A DNA stretch of 64,000 nt from an uncultured Acidimicrobiales bacterium (GTDB lineage Bacteria > Actinomycetota > Acidimicrobiia > Acidimicrobiales > SZUA-35), in the NCBI GenBank assembly GCA_938002965.1, contig CALKZY010000008.1:62001-126000 (forward strand), read 5' to 3'. A program made the translations under genes and the position numbers. The notes under the pieces are model-generated. The model had not been told where the DNA came from. It searched no databases and saw only the letters and a list, made by a program, of their open reading frames with translations. Every line of letters starts with the position of its first letter. Within the stretch, counting starts at the first letter, position 1. Of this stretch, positions 34,877 to 44,683 are shown one piece after another.

Positions 34877-36223
34877 ATGAGTCAAGAAACCAACGAGTTT
34901 GAGAACGGCCCAACGGGAGATGCCGACTCCGATTCGATTCAATCGCCCCAGCCTCCCGAATCCCAGCCTCCCGAATCCCAGGTTCCCGAGTCACCGGACC
35001 CGTCGGCTATGGCCACGACCACGACCACGATTGACGACGAGGGCTTGCCTTTTGAGGACTTCAAGCCTGAAAGCGGCCAGGAGGCTCAGTCCGACTACAC
35101 CGCTGCACCGCCGCCGGTTGCCGGCCCTCGACGTCTGGTACGTGACCCGTACTCTCGTCTTGGCGGCGTTGCGTCCGGCGTGGCCCACTACTACGGCGTG
35201 GATGTCGTCTTGGTGCGTCTGCTGTTCATCGCCTTCGTGCTGTTCACCGGCTTTGGAATCTTGTTGTACTTCCTGGCCTGGCTGTTGATCCCCCGGGCCG
35301 AGTACTGGCCACCGACACCCCCAAAAGGGGGAACCCGAGCCGGTTTGGATAACCGTCAGATTGCGCTCGGGTTGGTCGGCTTCGGTGTTCTGGTTGCCGC
35401 TTTCGCCTCCGGGGGTTCCGGGTCACAGGTTGTCATTGCGTTGGGCCTTATCGGTGCCGGAGTCTGGATGTTCACCCAGAACCCGGCCCCTGACGGCCAT
35501 GCAAGCGCATTGGGACCCGTCCCTGGACCGGTGGGAGACTCTGTCTCCACTGACCCTGTCTCCACTGGCCGTGTCGCCACCGACGGGCACCAAGACGACC
35601 GCGATGGTGACGATGGGACGTTCGTTTCGGCCCACAGCGGAGGCGCCGGCAGCCCGCCGATCACTCCACCGCCGGTGGGTGGTGAGCCCGTCGGCTATCC
35701 GGCACCGCAGCCGGTGCCAAGACGTCGCCGGCGGATCTGGCCCTTTATCGTCTTTCCACTGCTGTTCATCATCGTGCCGGTGTTGGTAATCGGTTCGATC
35801 CTCGCCATCGTCGTCGCTGGCGACGGCGAATTTCAGACCGCTACGTGGGAAATCGCCTCCGATGGAACGAATGGTGCGCTTGAGATCCGAGCCTCGTCGG
35901 TAGACGATCTCCTTGAGCCGATCGGCCAGAGCATCGGCGGCGTCACGTTGGATCTGACAGATCTGGAAGCCGAAGATTTCGCCGATTACGACACGCCGAT
36001 CAAAGTCGAGATCGACAATGACCTTGGCGAAATTGAAATCCTCCTGCCCGAGGATCTCGATGTGCGGGTGGAGGCCGATGTCGATCTTGGAGAGATCAAG
36101 GCCCTCGGTCGTTCGGCTGATGGCATCTCGCCCAGCATGCGTGTTGGCGAGGGCGAGCCGCTGGTTGAATTTGATCTCGATCTCGATATCGGGTCGATCA
36201 ACGTCCGGCGGGTCGAAGGCTGA
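34877..36223 (+). CDS. PspC-domain membrane protein with LiaF-like C-terminal domain
   Basis: A 448-residue protein. A Gln/Pro-rich acidic N-terminus precedes a PspC domain (about 85-145, R-D-P-Y-S-R-L-G-G-V-A-S-G-V-A-H-Y-Y-G-V-D), further helices, a Pro-rich linker and a last helix. The C-terminal beta-rich segment (V-E-I-D-N-D-L-G-E-I-E-I-L-L-P then D-V-D-L-G-E-I-K) resembles the LiaF/DUF2154-type domain that regulates LiaS-like kinases. The frame opens at 34733, but ATG 34877 is preferred because the earlier residues cover the divergent promoter region. Confidence 0.85.
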   Translation: MSQETNEFENGPTGDADSDSIQSPQPPESQPPESQVPESPDPSAMATTTTTIDDEGLPFEDFKPESGQEAQSDYTAAPPPVAGPRRLVRDPYSRLGGVASGVAHYYGVDVVLVRLLFIAFVLFTGFGILLYFLAWLLIPRAEYWPPTPPKGGTRAGLDNRQIALGLVGFGVLVAAFASGGSGSQVVIALGLIGAGVWMFTQNPAPDGHASALGPVPGPVGDSVSTDPVSTGRVATDGHQDDRDGDDGTFVSAHSGGAGSPPITPPPVGGEPVGYPAPQPVPRRRRRIWPFIVFPLLFIIVPVLVIGSILAIVVAGDGEFQTATWEIASDGTNGALEIRASSVDDLLEPIGQSIGGVTLDLTDLEAEDFADYDTPIKVEIDNDLGEIEILLPEDLDVRVEADVDLGEIKALGRSADGISPSMRVGEGEPLVEFDLDLDIGSINVRRVEG

Positions 36224-36306
36224 GCGCCGGTAGCCGGGCCAACGCCCGGCAAACACGAACCACCAAACGGCGGACGAACCACAGAGCAGCGTACGAACCA
36301 CAACGC

Positions 36307-36339
36307 AATGGGCCGGAGACCTGAGGTCTCCGGCCCATT
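36307..36339. terminator. Bidirectional rho-independent terminator
   Basis: AATGGGCCGGAGACC (36307-36321) and GGTCTCCGGCCCATT (36325-36339) form a perfect 15-bp stem with a 3-nt loop, followed on the plus strand by ATTGTTTA. It lies between the convergent PspC/LiaF-like and lon genes and can serve both. Confidence 0.85.
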
Positions 36340-36374
36340 ATTGTTTAGGTGTCAGCGAGGTGCTCGTTGGGGTC

Positions 36375-38951
36375 CTAGCCTTCGAGAGCGACTGAGAGAA
36401 CCTCGTCGATAGACGAGACCAACTGCACGTCGATGAGCTCCCGAACGTCGTCTGGGATGTCGTCGAGGTCTCGGCCATTGCCTTGGGGGAGCAGTACCGT
36501 GCGGATTCCCTCACGATGGGCGGCTAGCACTTTCTGCTTTACTCCGCCGATTGGCAGCACCTTTCCCTGCAGCGTGATCTCACCGGTCATGGCCACATCA
36601 GATCGCACGTTGCGCCCTGTGAGCAGGCTGACCAATGCCGTGGTCATGGTGATACCGGCTGACGGCCCATCCTTGGGAACTGCACCTGCCGGGAAGTGGA
36701 CGTGGATCCGCTTGCCGTCCGGCGGACCGGCGGCTTGGTTTGATCCATCGTTGGCGTAGTCACCGGTCGAGAGCAACATGGATACGAGCGAAGACACGAT
36801 GGTCGCCGACTCCTTCATTACGTCGCCCAACTGTCCAGTCAGGATTGGGTCGCCGTCTCCGTCGACCAGTGCGGTTTCGACGAACAAGACGTCGCCCCCG
36901 GCTCCGGTAACGGCCAGACCGGTTGCGATGCCCGGGCGATCGATCCGGTCTTTGGTGTCTTCGGTCGGGATTGGCTTGCCCAGAAGCTCAGACAGATCGT
37001 CGGTCGACACGGTGATGGGAAGCTCTGGCACGGAGCCACCCGATTGGGTGTCACTGATGACGGTGTCACTGATGATGACGGCAGTCTTGCGCATTATTTT
37101 GTCCAGCCGTCGCTCGAGGCTTCGAACACCGGCTTCACGGGTATAGCGGGCGACCACGGCCGCCAGGGTTTCGTCGGGAACGTCGACCTCGTTGTCCCGA
37201 AGCCCGTTGCCGCTGATGAGCTTTGGCAACAAGTGATCTCGAGCAATCGTCACCTTTTCCGTTTCGGTGTACCCATCGAGCGTGATTACTTCAAGGCGAT
37301 CCAACAGTGGACCGGGAATAGTGTCCAGGGTGTTGGCGGTGGCGAGGAAGACCACATCGGACAGATCAAGCTCGAACTCCAGATAGTTGTCTCGGAACGA
37401 GTGATTCTGAGCCGGGTCGAGCACTTCCAGCAAAGCGGCCGAAGGGTCGCCCTGCCAGCCGCCGGACACCTTGTCGATTTCGTCCAGCAGAATCACCGGG
37501 TTCATCGATCCGGCCTCGGTCAGCGCTTTGACGAGCCGGCCAGGCCGGGCTCCAACGTAGGTGCGGCGATGTCCCCGGATCTCCGCCTCGTCTCGAATGC
37601 CGCCTAGGGCCATTCGAACGAAGGATCGTCCAAGTGCGGATGCCACGGACTCGCCCAAGGAGGTCTTCCCCACACCGGGAGGGCCGACCAGGGCGAGGAT
37701 GGCCCCACCTCGTCGGCGGCCGCGAACCTCGGTCTCCACTTTGTCGCTATCAGCATCATCACTGTCGGCACTGTCACTGTTGGCACTGGCTCGCTCGCTT
37801 CGAAGTCTGCGAACAGCCAGATACTCGATGAGGCGTTCCTTGACTTCGTCAAGCGCCGTGTGATCAGCGTCGAGGATGGAGCGGGCCTCGGTCAGGTTGA
37901 TGTCGTCGTTCGACCGTTCGGTCCAAGGAATCTCAAACACGGTGTCAAGCCAGCTTCGGATCCAGTTGGACTCCATGGATTCGCCACCGGTTCGCTCCAA
38001 GCGATCGATTTCACTGCCGATCGCATCGGCAACCGACTCGGTCACCGACCGGTCGGCCACGAGGGCGTCCAGCTTTGCCCGGTAGTCGGCTATGGCATCG
38101 CCCTGGCCATCACCGAGTTCGTCTTGGATGGCCGCCATCTGCCGGCGCAGGATTGCTTCCTTCTGGGTGTCTTCCAGGCCCTGGGTGACGTTCTCCTGGA
38201 TCTTTTCCCGCATTTCGATTTCCGCCAGCGCCGTCTTAGCCCACTCGGTGGCCAACTCGAACCGCTCGTCAATGTCGAGAGTCTCCAGCAACTCGATCCG
38301 CTGCCCGTGAGAGAGGTCGGGCCAGTAGGCAATGGAGTCGGCGAGAACGCCCGGCCGTTCGAGCGGCGGGACAGCTCCTTGTGCCCGAGCTCCGCCTACG
38401 CGCTCCAACAGGGCTTTGGCCGCTGCCCGGTACCGGGTGGCGAGAGCGAGAGTGTCGGAGGGGCGGTCACGGTCGAGAGTTGGTTCTTCAACTACCTCGG
38501 CCTCGACCCAGAGGACTCCGTTGGCCACCGGGCCTGGTCGTCCCGGTACGGCCACCTTGATGACGGCCCGGTGATGGGCGCGCAGGGTGACCATGGGAGA
38601 GCCGTCGGGCAGCTTGTCGCGGCCGACCACAGTAGCGGTTACCCCGACACGGGCGAACTGCCCGTCGTTCTTGGGGACCAGCAGTATGGTGTCGGATCCA
38701 CCGGTTTCAGATTTGTCGTCGTCCAGAGAGACAGCCTCAAGAAGCCGTCGGGCTTCTGGAGACTGGAGGGTGACCGTCAGGACCATCTCAGGGAAGATGA
38801 CGCCGTCAGGGATCGGTAGTACTGGGAAGGTTTGAAGGTTGTTTGGCGTTCTACCAGGTGCTGTACCAGTTGTTGGCGGACTCGACGTCGAATCGGATTC
38901 GGAAATAGCTGACCCGGCCCTAGGCGTGTCGGGTGCATCAGTGGCGGACAT
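36375..38951 (-). CDS. lon: ATP-dependent protease Lon
   Basis: An 858-residue LonA-type protease. The N-terminal substrate-recognition domain starts at about residue 40 with [13 protein letters not shown]. The Walker A motif G-P-P-G-V-G-K-T is at 423-430, and the catalytic dyad is Ser764 (K-D-G-P-S-A-G) and Lys805 (G-G-V-K-Q-K). It degrades misfolded and regulatory proteins in the cytoplasm. An Asp/Ser-rich insertion (about 385-410) just before the ATPase core and a disordered N-terminus are unusual. GGAG lies 5 nt before the ATG. Confidence 0.95.
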   Translation of the reverse strand: MSATDAPDTPRAGSAISESDSTSSPPTTGTAPGRTPNNLQTFPVLPIPDGVIFPEMVLTVTLQSPEARRLLEAVSLDDDKSETGGSDTILLVPKNDGQFARVGVTATVVGRDKLPDGSPMVTLRAHHRAVIKVAVPGRPGPVANGVLWVEAEVVEEPTLDRDRPSDTLALATRYRAAAKALLERVGGARAQGAVPPLERPGVLADSIAYWPDLSHGQRIELLETLDIDERFELATEWAKTALAEIEMREKIQENVTQGLEDTQKEAILRRQMAAIQDELGDGQGDAIADYRAKLDALVADRSVTESVADAIGSEIDRLERTGGESMESNWIRSWLDTVFEIPWTERSNDDINLTEARSILDADHTALDEVKERLIEYLAVRRLRSERASANSDSADSDDADSDKVETEVRGRRRGGAILALVGPPGVGKTSLGESVASALGRSFVRMALGGIRDEAEIRGHRRTYVGARPGRLVKALTEAGSMNPVILLDEIDKVSGGWQGDPSAALLEVLDPAQNHSFRDNYLEFELDLSDVVFLATANTLDTIPGPLLDRLEVITLDGYTETEKVTIARDHLLPKLISGNGLRDNEVDVPDETLAAVVARYTREAGVRSLERRLDKIMRKTAVIISDTVISDTQSGGSVPELPITVSTDDLSELLGKPIPTEDTKDRIDRPGIATGLAVTGAGGDVLFVETALVDGDGDPILTGQLGDVMKESATIVSSLVSMLLSTGDYANDGSNQAAGPPDGKRIHVHFPAGAVPKDGPSAGITMTTALVSLLTGRNVRSDVAMTGEITLQGKVLPIGGVKQKVLAAHREGIRTVLLPQGNGRDLDDIPDDVRELIDVQLVSSIDEVLSVALEG

Positions 38952-39000
38952 GGCAACTCCGTTCAGATGTACAAAGCGTGCCGGCGAGCCGATAGTCGCT

Positions 39001-39018
39001 TTGTAATCACAATTACAA
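39001..39018. promoter_or_regulatory. Inverted repeat TTGTAAT-N4-ATTACAA upstream of lon
   Basis: A perfect 7-bp inverted repeat with a 4-bp spacer, 49 bp before the lon start codon and in the region shared with the divergent CNNM gene. It does not match the HspR box (CTTGAGT-N7-ACTCAAG) that controls lon in some Actinobacteria, so another regulator is suggested. Confidence 0.45.
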
Positions 39019-39128
39019 GTAAGTACACCATGTAACGCGCTGGAAGGGCAGCTTTATTCCCGTTCCGTCGACTGACAACGGCAGGAATCGGTGAACTGGG
39101 CGGCGAGGTCAGTACGCTCTCTTCTGAG

Positions 39129-40496
39129 ATGTCCACAGTAATCACGCTGCTCCTCATCCTTGTGATGGTCGGGTTCAACGCCTTGTACGTCGCTGCCGAG
39201 TTCGCAACCGTGGGCTCGAGGCGTTCCCGAGTACAGGAGAGCGCTGAGTCCGGCGGCGGTCAGGCCAAAGGCCTGCTCGGGATCCTGCAAGATGCCGAGA
39301 AGCTTGACAACTACGTGGCTGCATGCCAGATCGGGATCACGCTGTCGAGCCTCATTGCCGGTGTCTACGGCCAGGCTCGGCTGACACCGATCTTTGAGCA
39401 GTGGCTCGGCTTCGGTGGTCGTGGCGCGGCGGTCCTTGTCGTGCTCCTGCTTATCACCGCGTTGCAGGTGGTGTTGGGTGAGCTTCTCCCCAAGACCATC
39501 GCCCTTCGTTATCCAGAGGCTCTGGCCATGGCCACGCTGCGGCCCATGCGGGTCAGCCAATGGCTCTTACGTCCCCTGGTCGTCATCTTTAACGGATCGG
39601 CCTTCTGGTTGATGAAGCGCATGGGTCTTGATATTGATCACAGCCACAGCCACGTGCATTCACCACAGGAACTGGCCGGTCTCTACCGCGAGAGTGCCGA
39701 AGGTGGTTTGATCGATTCCGCCGAACGGCAGATGCTGGCCGGAGCACTGCAGGTTTCGAATCGGGTGGTTCGAGAGATCATGACGCCCCGTCGTCGGCTG
39801 ATCATGATCGACAAAGACACGCCGATCGACGAAGCGCTACGAGAACTGTCGGCGAGTCCCTACTCCCGCTTTCCTGTCACCGACGGCGGTGAGGAAGTAG
39901 TCGGCATCGTTACGTTGCGTGACTTGTTCATAGCTAACGAATCCACTGCTAACGAATTCACTGCCAACGAACTAACTGCATCAACGGTGGCTGATGTTGC
40001 TACTGAAGCCATGGTCGTCGGTGAAGTCTTTGATGTCCCACCGCTGCTCAGCACGTTCTCCAACGAGCGCATTCACGCAGCCATCGTGGTGAACGAGTTC
40101 GGCACAATATCGGGACTGGTAACCCGAGAGGATGCCATCGAAGAGATCTTCGGTGAGTTCAACGACGAATTTGACGTTGAACCTGACCCGATCACCATCA
40201 CAGCGACCCAGGTGTCGGTGCGAGGAGATGTTCTCCTGGAGGATCTGAACGAGCGCTTCGACCTTGCCCTTCCCGCTGAAGAAGTCGACACGGTCGGAGG
40301 TTATGTGTGGCATCATCTCGGCCGCCTACCGGTGGTGGGCGACGAGGTTCCGATTGTCACGGTCGCCGGAAGGGCGGCGCTCGAAAGTGATGACGACGCC
40401 GAGCTGCCGCCACCACATCCCCCTCTCCGGGTTGATTCGGTAGATGGGACGCTGGTCGATCGGGTCAGCTTTGATCTGGTGGAGGGGGCGGAATGA
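39129..40496 (+). CDS. CNNM/CorC-type membrane protein with CBS domains (first copy)
   Basis: A 455-residue protein of the hemolysin-C/CNNM family: a DUF21 transmembrane domain (about 1-190), a CBS pair (about 210-350) starting with I-M-T-P-R-R-R-L-I-M-I-D, and a C-terminal CorC_HlyC domain (about 365-440). Such proteins are linked to Mg2+/Co2+ efflux or homeostasis. An unusual tandem A-N-E-x-T peptide repeat sits within the CBS region. It is coupled to a paralogue by an ATGA overlap, and the pair may act together. Confidence 0.9.
   Translation: MSTVITLLLILVMVGFNALYVAAEFATVGSRRSRVQESAESGGGQAKGLLGILQDAEKLDNYVAACQIGITLSSLIAGVYGQARLTPIFEQWLGFGGRGAAVLVVLLLITALQVVLGELLPKTIALRYPEALAMATLRPMRVSQWLLRPLVVIFNGSAFWLMKRMGLDIDHSHSHVHSPQELAGLYRESAEGGLIDSAERQMLAGALQVSNRVVREIMTPRRRLIMIDKDTPIDEALRELSASPYSRFPVTDGGEEVVGIVTLRDLFIANESTANEFTANELTASTVADVATEAMVVGEVFDVPPLLSTFSNERIHAAIVVNEFGTISGLVTREDAIEEIFGEFNDEFDVEPDPITITATQVSVRGDVLLEDLNERFDLALPAEEVDTVGGYVWHHLGRLPVVGDEVPIVTVAGRAALESDDDAELPPPHPPLRVDSVDGTLVDRVSFDLVEGAE
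39933..39977 (+). repeat. Three tandem 15-bp repeats inside the CBS region
   Basis: Three in-frame 15-bp units starting GC(T/C)AACGAA encode A-N-E-S-T, A-N-E-F-T and A-N-E-L-T. They lengthen the loop between the two CBS motifs of the first CNNM protein; expansion by slippage is likely. Confidence 0.75.
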
Positions 40497-41878
40497 TCGC
40501 AGCGCTTCTGGCCGCTGAAGCCAGCGAGTCCGAGATCACCCTCTTTGGTGGCATCATCTTTCCGATTCTTGCCATCATCGCCCTAGTGGTGGTCAACGGT
40601 GTCTTCGTGGCCGCTGAGTTTGCGCTTGTCGGCTCTCGTCGGGCACGCTTTGTCGACCGGGCCCGCAACGGCAACCGCGGGGCCAAATGGCTGCTGAAGA
40701 TTTTTGATAGGCCGGCAGGCAAGGACAGCTACATCGCCGTCGCCCAACTGGGTATCACGTTGGCATCCATTGGCCTTGGTATGTACGGCGAACCGGCCAT
40801 CGCTCACCTAATCGAAGAACCGCTCAAGGGTCGCGTCTCCGATAGTGCACTTCACACCATCGGGTTCGGAATTGCCCTCAGCATCATCACCTTCTTGCAT
40901 GTGGTGTTCGGCGAGATGATCCCTAAGGCGCTGGCCCTACAGTCGCCCGAAGGTACCAGTTTGTCGGTCAATCCGGTCATGCGGGTGTTCTCCTTGGTCT
41001 TTCGACCTGCCGTTGCCCTGCTCAACTGGATTGCCTTTGGTTTGATGCGAATGCTGCGAATCCCCGAGCCGGACAAGGTGCTTTCGCTCTACAGCGCCGA
41101 TGAGTTGGCGATCGTAACCGAGGAGTCGGCCACCGTTGGCGAGCTACCGAAGTTGCAGAGCGACATCATCCACAACATCTTTGAGCTGGAAGATCTTACG
41201 GCTGAAGAGATCATGACCTCCCGGACACATATTCACGCCATTGCCCACAACGCCACTCGAGTTGAGGTTGCGGACAAGGTGACAGGATCAGAGATCTCCC
41301 GCTATCCCGTCTACGTCGATGACCTGGACAATGTGGTTGGACTGCTGCATGTAAAAGACTTCGTCCGCCAGTGCCAGGGGGACGATCAGCTCGACTTGGG
41401 CTCGATCGTACGACGACTCCCCACCGTCACCCAGAACACGGCTGCCGACGTGCTCCTCGAACGGTTTAAGACCGAACGGATTCACGCCGCCCTTGTGGTC
41501 GACGAGCTGGGCAGCACGATTGGGCTGGTCACACTTGATGACATAATCTCCGAGGTCATCGATGACCCGGCCGGTGATCACGACCTTCCTGCGGTCCACC
41601 ACGACGACGGCTCAATGACCCTCGACGGCGAAACAACACTGGCCGAACTGGAAGAGGACTTCGGTTTTCACTTCGAGAGTGACGAGGTGACGACGCTGGC
41701 CGGTCTGGTCCTGGCGACCACCGGTACGGTCCCAAATGTTGGCGTCACCATTGTTGTGCAGGGCCACGAACTCTCAGTGGTGGATAGAGACAACCACAAG
41801 ATCACACAGGTCCGTGTGGCTCGCAGCGCCGCCGCAGCGCCCGACCCGCAAATGCCGTCCCCCGGCAATCACCACTAA
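40493..41878 (+). CDS. CNNM/CorC-type membrane protein with CBS domains (second copy)
   Basis: A 461-residue paralogue of the preceding protein: a DUF21 membrane domain with V-A-A-E-F-A-L-V-G-S-R-R-A-R, a CBS pair (I-M-T-S-R-T-H-I-H-A-I) and the CorC_HlyC domain near the end. ATG overlaps the previous stop (ATGA), so both are translated together. A tandem pair of CNNM proteins is common in Actinobacteria and suggests a hetero-oligomer. The ion transported cannot be told from the sequence. Confidence 0.9.
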   Translation: MIAALLAAEASESEITLFGGIIFPILAIIALVVVNGVFVAAEFALVGSRRARFVDRARNGNRGAKWLLKIFDRPAGKDSYIAVAQLGITLASIGLGMYGEPAIAHLIEEPLKGRVSDSALHTIGFGIALSIITFLHVVFGEMIPKALALQSPEGTSLSVNPVMRVFSLVFRPAVALLNWIAFGLMRMLRIPEPDKVLSLYSADELAIVTEESATVGELPKLQSDIIHNIFELEDLTAEEIMTSRTHIHAIAHNATRVEVADKVTGSEISRYPVYVDDLDNVVGLLHVKDFVRQCQGDDQLDLGSIVRRLPTVTQNTAADVLLERFKTERIHAALVVDELGSTIGLVTLDDIISEVIDDPAGDHDLPAVHHDDGSMTLDGETTLAELEEDFGFHFESDEVTTLAGLVLATTGTVPNVGVTIVVQGHELSVVDRDNHKITQVRVARSAAAAPDPQMPSPGNHH

Positions 41879-41925
41879 TTGACGTCGAAGCCGATCGGGT
41901 ATTGCTGGCCGCTGTCAGTCGTCGG

Positions 41926-42765
41926 CTAATAGCCGAGCGTGTCCTGGTTGCGCCGCGTCTCAAACGGATGGGGGAGCGGCCCGTGGCCGGCGCCGCCGGT
42001 ACTGTCCCAACTCATTGGATCATCTGATCGGTTGACGTTGCGGGAACCGAACTCGGTTCCCCGAACCATCAGGCCGATAACCACGCCGAACACGAATCCG
42101 CCGACGTGTGCCATCCAGGCCACACCGCTGTTGGCCCCGGTGAAGAACTGGAGCACAAACCAAACGCCAAGGAACCACTTGGCGGTGATGTCCCTTAGGA
42201 AGAAGAAGACGATGGTGCGAATCGGGGCATTGGGGAACCAAACCAGGTACGCCCCCATGATGGCGGCGATGGCGCCGGACGCCCCGACGACGGGAATGGT
42301 GCTCGATGGCTGAACGAGGTAGTGGGCAACGGTGGCGACGACGCCGCCGACCAAATAGAAGACGGTGTACTTGACATGTCCCAAGCGGTCTTCGATGTTG
42401 TTACCGAAGATCCACAGCGACCACATGTTGCCCAGCAAGTGCATGATGCTTCCGTGCAGGAAAATCGACGTCACCGCTCCCAGGAACGGATTCTTGTCCG
42501 GGAAGCGGGCCGGGCTGGCTTCGCCGTCCTGGCACGCTGCGGGATCGCCGCCGTTGAAGGTGTTTTCGATCTCGTCGGCGCTCAGCGCCTCACCGGTGAA
42601 GAGCTCGCACGGGATGGCGGCGTACTCAAGGTTGAAGTTCAGCGCGTCGTTTGGGTCTGACGCTCCGCCCTGCGGGCCGAAGAAGATCAGCGCGCAGGCG
42701 GCGATGATGGCAAAAGTGACAAATGGCGTCGTTGATGTCGGGTTTTCGTCCTTTAACGGAAGCAT
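41926..42765 (-). CDS. Rhomboid family intramembrane serine protease (second)
   Basis: A 279-residue six- to seven-helix protein. It has G-A-S-G-A-I with the catalytic serine, H-V-G-G with the catalytic histidine, and H-L-L-G-N-M-W-S-L-W-I-F-G-N-N as the conserved H-x3-N region. Unlike the rhomboid at 27.0-27.9 kb it has no zinc finger but a soluble loop of about 55 residues between helices 1 and 2, and a hydrophilic tail. The substrate is unknown. It is convergent with the CNNM pair. Confidence 0.9.
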   Translation of the reverse strand: MLPLKDENPTSTTPFVTFAIIAACALIFFGPQGGASDPNDALNFNLEYAAIPCELFTGEALSADEIENTFNGGDPAACQDGEASPARFPDKNPFLGAVTSIFLHGSIMHLLGNMWSLWIFGNNIEDRLGHVKYTVFYLVGGVVATVAHYLVQPSSTIPVVGASGAIAAIMGAYLVWFPNAPIRTIVFFFLRDITAKWFLGVWFVLQFFTGANSGVAWMAHVGGFVFGVVIGLMVRGTEFGSRNVNRSDDPMSWDSTGGAGHGPLPHPFETRRNQDTLGY

Positions 42766-42887
42766 GCAGGCCGCCCTTGGTTGCTGGTGCCGATCCAGTC
42801 GACCTTAGCCGGTCCTCGGTATAGCCGTGAGTTTCGGTCTCCAGTCGGTAGTGCCAGCCACGCCGTAAAACGTTGCCGGCGACGCCG

Positions 42888-44639
42888 TTAAGCGTCAGTG
42901 ATGCAGCCGTGTGAAGCGTCGGAGACGTTTTTGATGTACTTCCACAAGGTGCCGCTAGTGGCCTTGTACGGCGGTTGGGTCCAAGCGGCAGCCCGCGCTG
43001 ACATCTCGTCGTCGGACATGTCGACCTTGATGGTGTGTGCCTCATCGTCGATGGAGATCACATCGCCGTCTTGGACCAAGGCGATCGGCCCGCCCTCTTG
43101 GGCTTCGGGCACAACGTGGCCGATAATGAAGCCGTGGCTTCCACCGGAGAAGCGGCCGTCGGTGATCAACGCAACGTCGTCGAGGAATCCCGCTCCGGCC
43201 AGGGCGCTTGTTGGGGTCAGCATTTCCGGCATGCCTGGACCACCCTTGGGGCCTTCATAGCGGATGACGATGACATCGCCTGATTGAATCCGACCCTGTT
43301 CCAGGCCGGCCAGCATGTCCTCTTCGGAGTCGAACACTCGGGCCGGGCCGGTGAACTGCAGGCCCTCTTTGCCGGTGATCTTGCCCACAGCGCCTCCTGG
43401 GGCCAGGTTGCCCCGAAGAATGCTGATGTGGCCGCGGGCTTTGACCGAAGCCTCGATCTTGGCCACAACCACTTGGTCCGGTTCCAAATCGGGAACGGTA
43501 GTAAGGTTCTCGCCGATGGTCTTTCCGGTAACCGTCATCTGATCGCCGTCCAGGTAGCCCTCAGCCAGCAGATACTTCATGACTCCGGGAACACCGCCGA
43601 CCTCGTGCAGCTCCTCCATGACGTACTTGCCTGACGGTTTGAGATCGGCCAGTAGCGGTACTCGGTCGCTGGTGGCCAGGAAATCGTCGATGGTTAGTTC
43701 CATCTCGAAGGCTTTGGCGATGGCGATCAGGTGGAGCACCGCGTTGGTCGAGCCGCCAAGGGCGACGCTGACCACCATGGCGTTCTCCATCGACTGGCGG
43801 GTCACGATCTTTCGTGGAGTCAAGTCTTCTTCAAGCAGTCGGTGCATGGCTTTGCCTGCGGCGATACATTCATCGACCTTGGCCTGATCGGCAGCCGGAG
43901 TACACGATGAGTACGGCAGGCTGAGCCCCATGACCTCGATGGCGGTGGCCATAGTGTTGGCGGTGTACATGCCGCCGCAGGCGCCGTAGCCGGGAATGGC
44001 GTTGGCCACGATGGCCTGGCGCTGCTCCTCAGTGATGGTGCCGGCCAGCTTCTGGCCGTAGCTCTGGAAGGCCGACACCACATCGAGCTTCTGCGCTTCG
44101 CCGTCGATGGTGACGCAGCCTGGTTTGATGGTTCCGCCGTACACCATTATGGCGGGTCGGTTGAGGCGGCCCATGGCCATGGCCACGCCCGGCATGTTCT
44201 TGTCGCAGCCGGGCAGAGTGACTAGACCGTCATACCATTGAGCGGCGGTCACGGTCTCGATCGAGTCTGCGATGAGGTCACGGCTCTGGAGCGAGTACGA
44301 CATGCCGTCGGTGCCCATGGACATACCGTCGGATACCCCGATGGTGTTGAACCGCATGCCGATGAGATCAGCTTCGGCAACGCCGGTCTTGACGTGGTCG
44401 GCCAGATCGCCAAGGTGCATGTTGCACGGGTTGCCCTCGTACCAGCACGAGGCAATGCCAACCTGGGCCTTGTTCAGGTCATCGTGGCTCATGCCGGTGG
44501 CGAACAACATGGCTTGCGACGCCCCCTGGCTGGGAGGCTGGGTGATGCGAGACGAGAAGCGGTTCAGACCTACAGGAGTTTCGCCGTTGCTCGAAGTGCC
44601 GTTGTTGCTTGTATTGCCGTTCGTATCACTGCCAGTCAT
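42888..44639 (-). CDS. ilvD: Dihydroxy-acid dehydratase
   Basis: A 583-residue iron-sulfur enzyme that dehydrates dihydroxy acids in valine, isoleucine and leucine synthesis. Family motifs [16 protein letters not shown] and [12 protein letters not shown] hold the cluster cysteines, and [15 protein letters not shown] is near the end. A Ser/Asn/Gly-rich N-terminus is extra. The frame opens at 44648, but ATG 44639, 7 nt after TAGGTT, is preferred. ilvBN lie 17 kb away and ilvC is not in the window. Confidence 0.95.
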   Translation of the reverse strand: MTGSDTNGNTSNNGTSSNGETPVGLNRFSSRITQPPSQGASQAMLFATGMSHDDLNKAQVGIASCWYEGNPCNMHLGDLADHVKTGVAEADLIGMRFNTIGVSDGMSMGTDGMSYSLQSRDLIADSIETVTAAQWYDGLVTLPGCDKNMPGVAMAMGRLNRPAIMVYGGTIKPGCVTIDGEAQKLDVVSAFQSYGQKLAGTITEEQRQAIVANAIPGYGACGGMYTANTMATAIEVMGLSLPYSSCTPAADQAKVDECIAAGKAMHRLLEEDLTPRKIVTRQSMENAMVVSVALGGSTNAVLHLIAIAKAFEMELTIDDFLATSDRVPLLADLKPSGKYVMEELHEVGGVPGVMKYLLAEGYLDGDQMTVTGKTIGENLTTVPDLEPDQVVVAKIEASVKARGHISILRGNLAPGGAVGKITGKEGLQFTGPARVFDSEEDMLAGLEQGRIQSGDVIVIRYEGPKGGPGMPEMLTPTSALAGAGFLDDVALITDGRFSGGSHGFIIGHVVPEAQEGGPIALVQDGDVISIDDEAHTIKVDMSDDEMSARAAAWTQPPYKATSGTLWKYIKNVSDASHGCITDA

Positions 44640-44646
44640 GGCCTGC

Positions 44647-44666
44647 AACCTAGCGTCTCAGACGCT
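44647..44666 (-). promoter_or_regulatory. -10 box of ilvD overlapped by an inverted repeat
   Basis: TAGGTT (minus strand, 44647-44652) lies 7 nt before the ilvD ATG. AGCGTCT-C-AGACGCT (44652-44666), a perfect 7-bp inverted repeat, abuts it just upstream. A protein bound there could block or recruit RNA polymerase. Confidence 0.5.
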
Positions 44667-44683
44667 CAATCGGCGACCAACGG

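Noticed and set aside
35423..36301. 292-codon minus-strand frame opposite the PspC/LiaF-like gene
   Set aside because: Antisense shadow; the plus-strand frame has recognisable domains and a terminator after it.
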